DNA of 57,262 nt, taken from the NCBI RefSeq assembly GCF_023716925.1, contig NZ_JAMQQG010000280.1, positions 1 through 57,262 of the forward strand, written 5' to 3'. Position 1 is the first letter of the stretch. Each line of letters opens with the position of its first letter. The notes under the pieces were generated by a model that had not been told where the DNA came from, searched no databases, and saw only the letters and a list, made by a program, of their open reading frames with translations. Of this stretch, positions 1 through 9,071 are shown piece after piece. A program made the position numbers and the translations under genes. This stretch comes from Frankia sp. R82 (GTDB lineage: Bacteria > Actinomycetota > Actinomycetes > Frankiales > Frankiaceae).

Positions 1-456
1 GCCGCGGACGGCGGCGATCCCGGTCCGGCGGTGTGCCGCGGGCTCGGGCGGATCGGCGAGCTGGCGGAGCCCGAGCCGCTCGGGGCGTTCTGCGCCCGCA
101 TCGCCCGCGCCCTGCCTGCCACGGCCGCAGGAGTGCGCGCGACCGGACCCGCGGACACCCCCGTGCGGCGGGTGGCCGTCTGCGGTGGGTCCGGCGGCGA
201 ACTGGTCGGCGCGGCCCGGGCCGCCGGTGCGGACGTGTTGGTCACGGCGGACGGTCGCCACCATCACGTGCTCGACGCGGTCGGCGCCCATCCGGTCGTC
301 ATCGTGGATGTGGCGCACTGGGCCAGCGAATGGCCGTGGCTGGAGCAGGCCGCGGCCCGGTTGACGGCCGGTCTCGCGGCCCGGGGACGTACGGTGAGTA
401 CGACGGTGTCCACTCTCGTGACCGATCCCTGGCGCCTGCACGTTGCGTCCCGCTAG
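1..456 (+). CDS. Nif3-like dinuclear metal-centre protein, C-terminal part
   Basis: The frame is open from the first base of the window, so the start lies upstream and only about 151 C-terminal residues are seen. The tail has the features of the Nif3/YbgI family (GTP cyclohydrolase I type 2-like): a G-G-S-G-G-E-L turn, then DVLVTADGRHHHVLDA with a histidine run, then DVAHWASEWPWLEQAA, where the H-x-x-x-E pattern normally supplies metal ligands. Family members bind two metal ions in a toroidal hexamer; the physiological substrate is not settled. It lies about 100 bases before a coiled-coil zinc-ribbon gene and then an RNase H fusion, a gene order known in other actinobacteria, where the three are probably co-transcribed. 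Identification is fairly secure from the histidine and W-x-x-x-E motifs; the N-terminal half cannot be checked. Confidence 0.82.
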   Translation, partial: AADGGDPGPAVCRGLGRIGELAEPEPLGAFCARIARALPATAAGVRATGPADTPVRRVAVCGGSGGELVGAARAAGADVLVTADGRHHHVLDAVGAHPVVIVDVAHWASEWPWLEQAAARLTAGLAARGRTVSTTVSTLVTDPWRLHVASR

Positions 457-560
457 TCCGTCCCGCCGGTCGGCCGGCCGGGCCGCGGTACCGGCGGTGT
501 CGCAGCCGGTCGCGTCGGCGAGGGCGCGCCGCATCCCGAGGGCACACCGGTGAGGAGTCC

Positions 561-1304
561 ATGAAGGCCGACCCAGCAACCCAGCTCCGCCTGCTTGAGC
601 TGCAGGCGCTCGACTCCGGCATCGACCGGCTGGCTGCGCGCCGCCGCACGCTGCCCGAACTCGAGGTCATCACCGCACGCACCGCCGATCTGGACGCGAT
701 CAGCGACGATCTGGTCGGGGTCCGCACCGAACTCGGTGATGTGACCCGCGCCCAGCGTCGGCTGGAGGACGAGATCGAGCTGGTCCGCACCCGGGCCGCG
801 CGCGACACCGAGCGGCTCGGCTCCGGCGCCATCTCCAACGCCCGTGAGCTGGAGAACCTCCAGTCCGAGGTGGCCTCGCTCGCCCGCCGCCAGGGCGTGC
901 TCGAGGACGAGGCCCTCGAGCGGATGGAGGCGGTGGAGGGCCTGGACAGCCGCCTCGCCGAGCTGGAGCGCCGCGAGGCCGACGTGCGCGCCGAGATCGA
1001 CGTGGCGAGCACCGCCCGGGACAAGGCCTTCGGTGAGATCGACGCCGAGGCGGCCCGCCTGCGTGACAGGCGCGGCGCGCTCGCCCCGTCCCTGCCCGTC
1101 CCGCTGGTCACCCTGTATGAGCGGATCCGGGCGTCCTCCGGCGGAGTCGGCGCGGCGGCCCTGCTGCGGCGGCGCTGCCAGGGCTGCCACCTGGAACTGT
1201 CCGGGGGAGACCTGCGTGAGGTCGCCGCCGCGGCCGCCGATGACGTGGTGCGGTGCGAGGAATGCCAGCGCATCCTGATCCGTACCGCCGAGTCCGGCCT
1301 GTAA
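561..1304 (+). CDS. coiled-coil protein with C4-type zinc ribbon
   Basis: A 247-residue protein. ATG at 561 follows GAGGAG at about the right distance, so the longer upstream frame is not needed. Residues 10-180 are a long, heptad-rich, charged coiled coil (many L, E, R, A). Residues 195-245 form a zinc ribbon with one knuckle CQGC and a second CEEC, about 36 residues apart. This arrangement is the C4-type zinc-ribbon family (CT398-like) found next to Nif3 and RNase H genes in actinobacteria. Its biochemical role is not established; a nucleic-acid or protein-assembly role is a guess from the fold. The gene is well placed to be co-transcribed with the Nif3-like gene upstream. Confidence 0.85.
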   Translation: MKADPATQLRLLELQALDSGIDRLAARRRTLPELEVITARTADLDAISDDLVGVRTELGDVTRAQRRLEDEIELVRTRAARDTERLGSGAISNARELENLQSEVASLARRQGVLEDEALERMEAVEGLDSRLAELERREADVRAEIDVASTARDKAFGEIDAEAARLRDRRGALAPSLPVPLVTLYERIRASSGGVGAAALLRRRCQGCHLELSGGDLREVAAAAADDVVRCEECQRILIRTAESGL

Positions 1305-1328
1305 CCGGCACGACGCCGCCGGCCTGGC

Positions 1329-1403
1329 CAGTGCGACCCGGTGGGCAGTGCGACCCGGTGGGCTAGGACGACGCGGTGGGCCAGGCGTGCTTGACGCTGT
1401 GGG
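1329..1403 (+). repeat. degenerate 17-bp direct repeats
   Basis: Two perfect copies of CAGTGCGACCCGGTGGG (1329-1345 and 1346-1362) are followed by two decayed copies ending in GTGGG. They fill the spacer between the zinc-ribbon gene and the RNase H fusion. No function is evident; slippage products in a non-coding spacer are the simplest reading. Confidence 0.6.
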
Positions 1404-1507
1404 CCAAGGCCGGCATGACGCCGCAGGGCCGTGGCGGGGGTGGGGGTTGTGCACCGGGGTGGCGGTGGCAGGCTTGCAGCGGGGGCAGGGTGTGAGGGGA
1501 GACGCGG

Positions 1508-2656
1508 ATGGGCACCGAGCGCACGCTGATCATCGAGGCTGACGGCGGGTCCCGCGGCAACCCGGGTCCGGCCGGCTACGGCGCCGTCGTCCGCGACGGC
1601 GCCAGCGGCCGCGTCCTCGCCGAACGCGCCGCCGCGATCGGGACGGCGACGAACAACGTCGCCGAGTACTCCGGCTTGATCGCGGGCCTGCGGGCCGCCG
1701 CCGACCTTGCCTCGGATGCCACCGCAACCGTCACCCTCGAGGTCCGCATGGACTCGAAGCTCGTCGTCGAGCAGATGAGCGGTCGCTGGAAGATCAAGCA
1801 CCCGTCGATGCGTCCGCTCGCCGCGGAGGCGACCGAACTCGCCCGCGGCTTCGCCGCGGTCCGCTACAGCTGGATCCCCCGCGCCCGCAACGCCGACGCC
1901 GATCGGCTCGCCAACGAGGCGATGGACGCGGCCGCCGCCGGGCGCAGCTGGGAGCCGTCCGTACCCCAGTCACCCGACCCGGAGCCGCACCGCGCCCCCA
2001 CCACCAACCGTCTCTCCGGCTGGATGGCCCCACCCGCCCCGCCGACCGTCACCGTCCTGCTGCGCCACGGCCAGACCCCGCTGTCGGCGGAGAAGCGCTT
2101 CTCCGGCACCGTCGAGGCAGCACTGACCGACCTCGGCCTCGAACAGGCCGCCGCCGCCGCCCGCCGGCTGCGTGACGAGCCGTTCGATCTCATCCTCAGT
2201 TCCCCGCTCAAGCGCGCCCGTCAGACCGCCGAGGCCCTCGGTCGCGACTACACCGTCGAGGATGACCTGCGCGAGTCCAGCTTCGGGGCCTGGGAGGGCA
2301 TGACCTTCGCCGAGGTCCGCGAACGTTTCCCGGACGACCTGGACGCCTGGCTCGCCGACCCCGCCGTCGCGCCGCCCGGCGGGGAGAGCCTGCTCGACAC
2401 GGTCGCCCGTGTCGGTCGGGTCCGCGACCGCCTGCTCGCCGAGCATGCCGGCGCCCGGGTGCTGATCGTCTCGCACGTCACCCCGATCAAGGGCCTCACC
2501 CAGCTCGCCCTCGGTGCCGAACCCGGCGTCCTGTACCGCCTGCACCTCGATCTCGTCGCACTGACCACCATCGACTGGTACTCCGACGGCCCCGCCGTCC
2601 TGCGCGGCTTCAACGACACCCACCACGTCGCGCATCTCACCACCGCTGGCGAGTAG
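1508..2656 (+). CDS. bifunctional RNase H / acid phosphatase
   Basis: A 382-residue two-domain protein. Residues 5-140 are a type I RNase H: the first acidic motif is EADGGSRGNPGPAGYG, then AEYSGLIAGL, MDSKLVVEQM and DADRLANEAMD supply the remaining carboxylates. After a Pro-rich linker, residues 180-375 are a histidine phosphatase (phosphoglycerate-mutase-like) domain starting LLRHGQTPLSAE, with the second histidine in VSHVTPIKG. The same fusion is known in Mycobacterium (Rv2228c), where the RNase H half removes RNA from hybrids and the phosphatase half acts like alpha-ribazole phosphatase of cobalamin synthesis. The ATG at 1508 is preceded by GGGGAGACGCGG, a usable ribosome-binding site. 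All catalytic motifs look intact. Confidence 0.93.
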   Translation: MGTERTLIIEADGGSRGNPGPAGYGAVVRDGASGRVLAERAAAIGTATNNVAEYSGLIAGLRAAADLASDATATVTLEVRMDSKLVVEQMSGRWKIKHPSMRPLAAEATELARGFAAVRYSWIPRARNADADRLANEAMDAAAAGRSWEPSVPQSPDPEPHRAPTTNRLSGWMAPPAPPTVTVLLRHGQTPLSAEKRFSGTVEAALTDLGLEQAAAAARRLRDEPFDLILSSPLKRARQTAEALGRDYTVEDDLRESSFGAWEGMTFAEVRERFPDDLDAWLADPAVAPPGGESLLDTVARVGRVRDRLLAEHAGARVLIVSHVTPIKGLTQLALGAEPGVLYRLHLDLVALTTIDWYSDGPAVLRGFNDTHHVAHLTTAGE

Positions 2657-2899
2657 CCGCCGCTCTGGCGAGTGGCGACCGGTGGCGGGCGGGGGTAGTC
2701 GGGTCTGCCGTCTGGACGTGCGGCACCATGCCCCCGGATGACCACATCGCCGAGGAGCTCGACGCCATCGTCGATCGCCGTGAACCCGCTCGGCAGCCGT
2801 TGCGCTCGCCGTAGTCAAAGCGGATCTTCTCCACACGGGCGGCGCCATTGCTCCCGCCGCCACCACGCCCCGCGACGAGCTCCAGGACAAGATCCGTCC

Positions 2900-2956
2900 A
2901 CCCGGGTCGCCATGAGGGGGCATATCGGACACGGGCACCCCCGCGGCGACCCGGGT
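2900..2956. repeat. intergenic hairpin repeat, family B, copy 1
   Basis: The outer arms ACCCGGGTCGCC (2900-2911) and GGCGACCCGGGT (2945-2956) are perfect reverse complements; an inner GGGGG/CCCCC pair extends the stem. The loop contains ATCGGACAC. A second copy at 35482-35529 shares the loop word and keeps the stem through different bases, including G-U-compatible changes. Such covariation suggests a folded RNA or a palindromic mobile repeat rather than chance similarity. Confidence 0.6.
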
Positions 2957-3184
2957 GCACCCTGCACACCCGCAGCCCCCGTAGTGGCGTCATGGAACGT
3001 GACCACGGTTGAGCAGTGGCGCCGCGTTGCAGGAACGAGCCGGCAGCAGGATCCGTATCCGATGCGCTACGGATACGCCGTTTCCTGTGGCTCAGGGGGC
3101 GGTTGCGGTCCGGGTGCGAGCTGTGGTCGCTGGGCACGACGGAGATCGGGCTGAGTGACCACAGTCAGGGTGACCCGTTAGTCG

Positions 3185-3292
3185 TGGCGCCAAGGTGGTG
3201 CCTGATTGGGCCTCTGTATAGCGCCAAGGTAGCGCATGGTTGGGCCACAATGGCGTCATAGTCGGCGTTGACATGGCGCCATTATGGCGCCA
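3185..3292. promoter_or_regulatory. array of paired TGGCGCCA-type operators
   Basis: Eight-bp palindromes related to TGGCGCCA occur as pairs whose members start exactly 11 bp apart: 3185/3196, 3219/3230 and 3274/3285, with a weaker pair at 3251/3262. The last pair ends 11 bases before the ATG at 3304. Eleven bp is about one helical turn, so dimers would sit on the same face. The downstream gene encodes a ribbon-helix-helix protein, a fold that binds short tandem palindromes cooperatively, so autoregulation is the natural inference. Confidence 0.6.
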
Positions 3293-3303
3293 GACTGACG
3301 GTC

Positions 3304-4032
3304 ATGGACCTCACGCCGTATGTGGAGAACCTCCGGAGCGAGCTGCTGGCGGCGGCGGACTCGGGGGAGGCCCGGGCGCTGGCCGAGCGGTTGACGGCCG
3401 CGGTGGCCTCGGCGTCCCGGCTCACGTTGCTCGAGGTGCTGTCCGCCGCCGCCGACGAGGTCACCCGCGACCTCGCCCCCGGCTCGGTGGAGATCCGGTT
3501 GCGCGGGCGCAACCCGTACTTCGTCGTGACCCCGCCGGAGCCCCCCGGCGGCCAGCGCCACGGCCAGGGGGGCCCTCCTGTCACGGGCGCGTCGGCGGGA
3601 GGTGGGAGCGCGCCGGGCGAGCAGGACGAACCGAGCAGCCCGCAGGTCCGAAACGGGCCCAGCGGCTATGACGAGCACGACGGGCCGCAGTGGCGAGATG
3701 CGTCGGCGACCTGGGTTCGACCGGGTCGGTCGGGCGTGGCCACCGGGAGCGCGGGGGGTGCGGGGGCGTCGTCGGTGGGCTTGCCGCCGATGCCGGCGGA
3801 GTTCGCGGACGGCCGGGACGGCGCCGTGTCACGCATCAACTTCCGGCCACCGGAGCAGCTGAAGCTGCGCATCGAGGCCGCCGCCGCGCAGGAGGGGCTG
3901 TCGGTCAACGCCTGGCTCGTCCGAGTGGTCAGCGCGGCTCTCGCCGACCCCGGCACCGAGCCGGATGCCGGCCGGCGCCGAGCACGCCGCGACCCGGGTG
4001 GCGGCGGACGCTTTGTCGGCTGGGTCGGCTGA
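3304..4032 (+). CDS. ribbon-helix-helix (HicB/Arc-like) regulator
   Basis: A 242-residue protein starting at ATG 3304; an in-frame ATG at 3268 lies inside the operator array and is less likely. Residues 1-75 are a helical N-terminal domain ending in a beta motif, EIRLRGRNPYFVV. Residues 80-165 are a Gly/Pro-rich, probably disordered linker. Residues 175-220 read AVSRINFRPPEQLKLRIE followed by AAAQEGLSVNAWLVRVV, the ribbon-helix-helix pattern of HicB-type antitoxins and Arc repressors. No HicA-like toxin is beside it; instead a DUF4097 gene follows 87 bases downstream, a pairing common in actinobacteria. It is therefore better read as a local transcriptional regulator than as half of a toxin-antitoxin pair. 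Confidence 0.78.
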   Translation: MDLTPYVENLRSELLAAADSGEARALAERLTAAVASASRLTLLEVLSAAADEVTRDLAPGSVEIRLRGRNPYFVVTPPEPPGGQRHGQGGPPVTGASAGGGSAPGEQDEPSSPQVRNGPSGYDEHDGPQWRDASATWVRPGRSGVATGSAGGAGASSVGLPPMPAEFADGRDGAVSRINFRPPEQLKLRIEAAAAQEGLSVNAWLVRVVSAALADPGTEPDAGRRRARRDPGGGGRFVGWVG

Positions 4033-4119
4033 CCCCGGAGTCGGCCCGTAGTCCCGGCGGGCATCGTGCGGAAGACCTCGAAAAGCTGACCGGACAAGCG
4101 TGAACGAGGAGGAGTTCGT

Positions 4120-5052
4120 ATGGACACATTCAGTACGCCCGAACCCATTACCGTCGACCTGAAGCTGGGGGACGGTCAGGTGCAGATCATTGCCAGTGAC
4201 CGTCAGGACACCGTCGTGCAGGTCGAGTCGGACGGACCGGGAACGGCGTCGGGACGGGTCCGGGTCAATTTCACCGGTAACAAGCTGGAGATCAGGTCGA
4301 CGAAACCCACGGGTGGACGTGCCGGCAACCGTGGCCCGGTCGGCGTGACGGTCGAGGTACCGAACCGGTCCAGTCTGGTGACGAGGACCGCCAACACCGA
4401 CATTCGTGCCCGGGGAATTCTTGGTACCTGCCGGCTGAACGGTGCCACCGGTTTCGTCGACCTGGACCGGACGGACGAGGTGCAGGTGAACCTCGCCGAC
4501 GGTGACCTGCGGATCGGCTGTGTGAACGGAGATGTCGTGGTGCGCAGCGGGCGAAGCTCGGTGCACATCGACGAGATCCGGGGCGCGGCAACCGTCAAGG
4601 CCGCGACCGGCCCGGTCGTCATCGGAACGGCCGGGGGCGACCTGGTGGTGGCCACCGCCGGCGGCGATGTCGCCGTCGACCACGCGGCCGCGAACGTCAC
4701 CGTCCGCACCGCATGGGGCAACCTGCGGGTCGGGGAGGTGGCCGGCGGGCGGGTCGACCTCGCCACCGGAACCGGCGACGTCGAGGTCGGCATCCGCGCG
4801 GGTCTGGCCGCCTGGGTGGACGCGTTCAGCAAGAACGGCGAGGTCCGCACCCTGCTGCCACCGCGCAGCGGCCCCTCCTCGGCCGAGGACAAGACCGAGG
4901 TCCGCGCCCGCACCCAGAACGGCACCATCGTCATCCGTCCCGCCACCGACCACCCCGCCACCGACCACCCCGCCACGCCCGCCGACCCGACCGGCAGCGT
5001 CGATCCCGCCGGCCCCCCGCCAACCAGCGAACCGGCCGCCACGTCCCTGTAG
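4120..5052 (+). CDS. DUF4097-family beta-strand repeat protein
   Basis: A 310-residue protein. ATG 4120 follows GAGGAGGAG at good spacing. The sequence is a run of short beta-strand repeats with alternating G-D and V-x-V patterns (for example DGDLRIGCVNGDVVVRSG, AGGDLVVATAGGDVAVDH), typical of the DUF4097 fold, which forms a right-handed beta solenoid. There is no signal peptide or membrane segment, so it is probably cytoplasmic. The C-terminal 40 residues are a low-complexity tail with a tandem TDHPA duplication. It follows the ribbon-helix-helix gene and is probably in its operon. DUF4097 proteins often accompany regulators and are thought to be scaffolds or sensors, but the function is unknown. 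Confidence 0.85.
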   Translation: MDTFSTPEPITVDLKLGDGQVQIIASDRQDTVVQVESDGPGTASGRVRVNFTGNKLEIRSTKPTGGRAGNRGPVGVTVEVPNRSSLVTRTANTDIRARGILGTCRLNGATGFVDLDRTDEVQVNLADGDLRIGCVNGDVVVRSGRSSVHIDEIRGAATVKAATGPVVIGTAGGDLVVATAGGDVAVDHAAANVTVRTAWGNLRVGEVAGGRVDLATGTGDVEVGIRAGLAAWVDAFSKNGEVRTLLPPRSGPSSAEDKTEVRARTQNGTIVIRPATDHPATDHPATPADPTGSVDPAGPPPTSEPAATSL

Positions 5053-5340
5053 CGGGCTGGCTTGCAGCGACCACCCGAGGAGCCACCCATTCGGGAAAAA
5101 TCGACGCCCGTTTATTCTGATACTCGTTCTGGATCTTCTGGGTCGGTTCGAGGAGGCCGACCAGCAGCGAAGAATGCTTGCTTTCGATGCGGACAAACCG
5201 CGCCGATGAGATCTGCCTGAGTTTGTGGCGCGCTGGTCGTTGCGATACGGCTCTCAGAAGGCATGGTGGAGGCGGGGAGGTCGATCAGAACGAGGGAGGG
5301 GCCGGTGTCAGCGCGGGTGCGCAGGTCGGGGGTGACGGCG

Positions 5341-6360
5341 TCAGGCGGGGACGGCGGGGCGGTCCCAGGTGTCGAGGCGGGTGGCAATGCCGGTCATCCC
5401 GCGATGGTGGCCGACGCGGCAGCGGGCGTCGACCAGAAAACGTCTTGCCCGGCGGGTCATCACCGCGTTGGGCCGGTGGGCGGAGATGTCCAGGGCCTCG
5501 ATGACCAGGGCCTCGGCCCGGTCGACGTCACCCTGGTGCAGCTCGGCGGTGGCGGCGGCGATCCGGGCCATCGACCGTAGCCCGGTCGCCCCGGCCTGGT
5601 CGAGGCGGTGCAGGGCGGCATCGGTGTAGACCCGGGCGGCACTGGTCGCACCGAGTTCCACGTAGGCGGCTGCCGACAGCTCCGCGAGCGTGAGCGGGTT
5701 CAACGTGTCGATCGAGAAGCCCGGAACGCCCTGCTGCTCTGCGTTGAGCGTGCCCTCGACCCGCCAGGCCCGGTCGATCGCCAGGTGCACACCGGGCCGA
5801 TCACCCATCGCGGCCAGCACCCGGGCCTCGATCGCGGCCGCCCGGCCGGCCACCGGTGCCCGTGGCCCGACGTGGGTCGAGGCGTCCCGGGCCAGCTGCA
5901 GCGCATCGTCGAGGCGACCGGCCTTGCGGGCGAGCGACGACTGCCACAGTCGCACCCAGGCCTGCAGCGGTCGGTCCCGGGCCAGGTCCGCGTGCTCGAA
6001 GGCCTCGGCGAACGAGACCCGGGCGCACGTGGTGTCGCCGACGTCGTGACGCGTGGTGGCCCACAGCGCGGCCAGCCGGCCGGCGGCCCGGTGCAGGCGA
6101 GCATCGACGGCGGTGGGATGTCCGCCCTCGACCAGCATCGCGCGCACCACCGGTTGATGCCGCCGCAGGTACAGCGCGGTCGCGCCGATCGGGTTCCGTT
6201 CGTAACCGGCGGTGAGCTGACCGATGCGGGATTCGACGTGCCCAAGAACGTCCTGGGACGGGATCATGCCGATGCCCCGCAGCAGCAGCAGGCCGGCGGG
6301 AAGCGCCGTTCCCACGTCTGCGGACAGCCGGAAGAACCGTCGCCTGCTGATTTCATGCAT
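5341..6360 (-). CDS. Tat-signal TPR protein related to regulator C-termini
   Basis: 339 residues when started at the ATG at 6360; the frame extends further upstream, but that part is compositionally poor. Residues 3-30 read EISRRRFFRLSADVG followed by a hydrophobic run, which resembles a twin-arginine signal. The rest is a set of helical TPR-like units with A/L-rich pairs (for example DAALHRLDQAGATG, DVDRAEALVIEALDIS). The same helical region commonly forms the C-terminus of XRE-type regulators in streptomycetes and Frankia, but no helix-turn-helix is present here. The gene is monocistronic by position. Whether it is exported, or whether the RR motif is only a remnant, cannot be decided from sequence. 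Confidence 0.7.
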   Translation of the reverse strand: MHEISRRRFFRLSADVGTALPAGLLLLRGIGMIPSQDVLGHVESRIGQLTAGYERNPIGATALYLRRHQPVVRAMLVEGGHPTAVDARLHRAAGRLAALWATTRHDVGDTTCARVSFAEAFEHADLARDRPLQAWVRLWQSSLARKAGRLDDALQLARDASTHVGPRAPVAGRAAAIEARVLAAMGDRPGVHLAIDRAWRVEGTLNAEQQGVPGFSIDTLNPLTLAELSAAAYVELGATSAARVYTDAALHRLDQAGATGLRSMARIAAATAELHQGDVDRAEALVIEALDISAHRPNAVMTRRARRFLVDARCRVGHHRGMTGIATRLDTWDRPAVPA

Positions 6361-6626
6361 AGTGCACCTGTGCCCTGGTAGGTCTCCCGCCGAGCGGGAA
6401 CATCGTCCGTTTGCGGACGGACCTGGACCGGACCCACTTCCATGTGCGCCCCCGTACTTTGCCCGACCACGTACCACGCGGACGCTAGTTGCGCGCGGAC
6501 GTCAGATGAGGGCCAGGGCGGGTGGCTGCGAGTGGTCTCCTGTCGCGGCCCACTGGGACGGACCGAGCGTGGGCGGCCCGGTGCCATCAGGGCGGTGTGG
6601 CATCGCTACCGGCGTGGCCAGTGGTG

Positions 6627-7583
6627 TCAGTCGCGGCTTCGACGCCGGATGACAAGATCGCGAGCTGCCTCCGGCCAGTCGGGAAAGTCGAAGGTGAAGC
6701 CCGCGTCCAGCAATCGCCCGGGTACCACCCGGCGGCTCTTGAGGAGCAGCTCGGTGTCGGTGCGCAGGGCGAACGCGCCGACTTCGGCCATCCAGGCCGT
6801 GGCGGGCAGGCCGCCCCGTACGCCGGCTGCTCGGCGCAGCACCGCCATGAACTCCCGGTACGGCAGCGGGTTCGGTGACGCGAGATTCACCGGGCCGTCC
6901 ACATCGCCGCGGTGCAGCAGAAACTCGATCGCCCGCACCAGGTCGACACCGTGAATCCAGGACATGTACTGCCGCCCCCCGGCGATCGGCCCGCCGAGAC
7001 CGCACCGGGTCAGGCGCATCATCATCTCGAAGGCGCCGCCCGCGCCGGAAGCCATCACGATGCTCGTTCGCAGTGCGACTTTCCGTGTGCTCGGGGTCTG
7101 CGCATCGGCCTGTGCGCGTTCCCAGTCCCGTGCGATCTTCACGCTGTGGGCCCAGTAGGCGGGAACGCCGTCCTCCGAGCCTCCGAGAATGCCGGTCGCC
7201 TCGTCGTTGGCCCGGTCGACGCTGTGCGCGTAGATCGTGGCGGTACTCATCTGGAGCCAGACCGCCGGCGGGCGGGCGGCCTGGGTGATCGCCGTACCCA
7301 CGACCGTGGCCGAATCCACCCGCGAATCCAGCATCTCCCGCAGGTGACGTTTGGAGTAACGGCAGTTCACGCTTCGCCCGGCCAGATTGAGCACGGCGTC
7401 GGCACCGTCGATCTCCGCCAGCCACGTTCCTGCGTTGCGGCCGTCCCACCAGACCACCCGCGCCCCGGGTATGCGGGCGTCCGCCCGTCGGCTCAGGACG
7501 ACCACCTCGTTCCCGGCGCGGTCCAGTGCGTGCGCGAGCAGAAGGCCGAGATGCCCGGTACCGCCGGGAATGACGACCTTCAT
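6627..7583 (-). CDS. TIGR01777-family NAD(P)-dependent epimerase
   Basis: A 318-residue short-chain-dehydrogenase-like protein. It starts MKVVIPGGTGHLGLLLAHAL, a Rossmann G-G-T-G-x-x-G nucleotide-binding motif. NLAGRSVNCRYSKRHL in the first third is the hallmark of the TIGR01777 (YfcH/SulA-like) family. The C-terminal 50 residues (from GGLPATAWMAEVGAFALRT, with LLKSRRVVPGRLLDAGF) match the DUF1731 extension of that family. Substrate is unknown. Its ATG overlaps the stop of the TetR gene (ATGA), so the two are co-transcribed and translationally coupled; the regulator probably controls this enzyme. Confidence 0.9.
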   Translation of the reverse strand: MKVVIPGGTGHLGLLLAHALDRAGNEVVVLSRRADARIPGARVVWWDGRNAGTWLAEIDGADAVLNLAGRSVNCRYSKRHLREMLDSRVDSATVVGTAITQAARPPAVWLQMSTATIYAHSVDRANDEATGILGGSEDGVPAYWAHSVKIARDWERAQADAQTPSTRKVALRTSIVMASGAGGAFEMMMRLTRCGLGGPIAGGRQYMSWIHGVDLVRAIEFLLHRGDVDGPVNLASPNPLPYREFMAVLRRAAGVRGGLPATAWMAEVGAFALRTDTELLLKSRRVVPGRLLDAGFTFDFPDWPEAARDLVIRRRSRD

Positions 7584-8383
7584 CGCGTCCGGCTTCCGCG
7601 TGCCTGTGTCGCCTGGGGCATGGGTTGCCGCATCTCGACCAGCAGGGCGTGGATATCGGCGGTCACCGAGCGAAGCCCCGGAATCCGGCTCAACGGCAGG
7701 AGCCGGCTGATCAGCCGGCTGGTCGTATCGACCAGCCGGCGGGTGCGTATCTGGTCGGGTGACCGGTCGCCGACCCAGAACAGCGTGATACCGAGATAGG
7801 CGAGCCAGAGAAGCTCCGGTAGATCCCGGGCCAGCGCTTCGCTGATTCCTCCGGCGGATCCCTCGACCACCTCCCGAAAAAGGCCGATGGCGGCCTCGCG
7901 GGCAGCGGTGGATTCCCCGCTGAACGGACTGGCCGGCGACGATGGCAAGATCGCCGTCTTGAGGAACGATCCGGCGAAGGCATGGTAGGGCGCCATCTCG
8001 TCGATACCGGCGTGGAGCACCCCGCGGAGCCGGTCGGCAAACACGGAGTGCTGTAGGGCCTCGGCAGCCCGCCGTCGATGCCCGTCCTGGATGGTGGCGT
8101 AGAACTCCTGGACAAGCACTTCCTTCGAATCGAAGTAATAGTAGGCGTTTCCCAGTGAGACGTGGGCCGACTGGGCGATCCCGCGCATGGTCGTCCGGTC
8201 ATATCCGCGCTCCCGAAACGATGCCAGGGCCGCGTCCAGAATCAGTGCCCGGGTCGCGCCGCCGCCGCCAGTGCCGCCCTGGGCGGTAACCGGGTCATCG
8301 GCAGCGCACCGGCCGGCCGCAGCGCTGCCCACTGTGCCCGACCCGCTGACGGCGTCGTGGCCGTCCGTTCCCCTCACGGTCAC
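7580..8383 (-). CDS. TetR-family transcriptional regulator
   Basis: 267 residues from the GTG at 8383, which has GGAGGAG six bases upstream; the longer frame above it overlaps the RNase P region and has no signal. After about 45 low-complexity residues comes a TetR DNA-binding domain: ALILDAALASFRERGYDRTT, then MRGIAQSAHVSLGNAYYYF, the helix-turn-helix and the conserved aromatic end. The ligand domain continues to the C-terminus. The stop overlaps the epimerase start by four bases. The ligand is unknown. Confidence 0.9.
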   Translation of the reverse strand: MTVRGTDGHDAVSGSGTVGSAAAGRCAADDPVTAQGGTGGGGATRALILDAALASFRERGYDRTTMRGIAQSAHVSLGNAYYYFDSKEVLVQEFYATIQDGHRRRAAEALQHSVFADRLRGVLHAGIDEMAPYHAFAGSFLKTAILPSSPASPFSGESTAAREAAIGLFREVVEGSAGGISEALARDLPELLWLAYLGITLFWVGDRSPDQIRTRRLVDTTSRLISRLLPLSRIPGLRSVTADIHALLVEMRQPMPQATQARGSRTR

Positions 8384-8535
8384 GCCGAGCTCCTCCGGTC
8401 GACAGGATTTTCTTACCGTAAGCCGTGGGTTGAACGTGTTCAACCGACGGCGGCCGGCTGCGCGCTCCGGCTTCTTCGGCCGGGCTGGGGAAGCGCCGAC
8501 CGCTCGGGATGTCGCCGCAGGTCGGCGGCCATGGA

Positions 8536-8959
<424 letters not shown>

Positions 8960-8966
8960 GTTGTTC

Positions 8967-8972
8967 AGCATA
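8967..8972 (-). promoter_or_regulatory. probable -10 element of rnpB
   Basis: On the minus strand TATGCT ends seven bases before the mature RNase P 5' end. It fits the actinobacterial TAnnnT -10 pattern. No good -35 hexamer is visible. Confidence 0.45.
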
Positions 8973-9071
8973 GGGCACCCGGCGGCCTAGACTTCCAGGG
9001 CACAGGGGTGGACGGTACGGGCGCAGCCGGACAGGCGACGCGCGGGCCCACGCACACAATGGGGCGGGACG

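Larger units (their letters stand above)
2657..3303. other. long intergenic region with hairpin and operator array
   Basis: About 650 bases without a convincing gene; frames on both strands lack domain-like sequence and ribosome-binding sites. It holds the hairpin repeat at 2900-2956, single TGGCG(T/C)C-like words near 2985 and 3017, and the palindrome array at 3185-3292 directly before the next gene. Confidence 0.6.

Noticed and set aside
3304-5052. HicAB-type toxin-antitoxin pair
   Set aside because: Only the ribbon-helix-helix part is present; the partner gene is a DUF4097 beta-repeat protein, not a HicA-like RNase.
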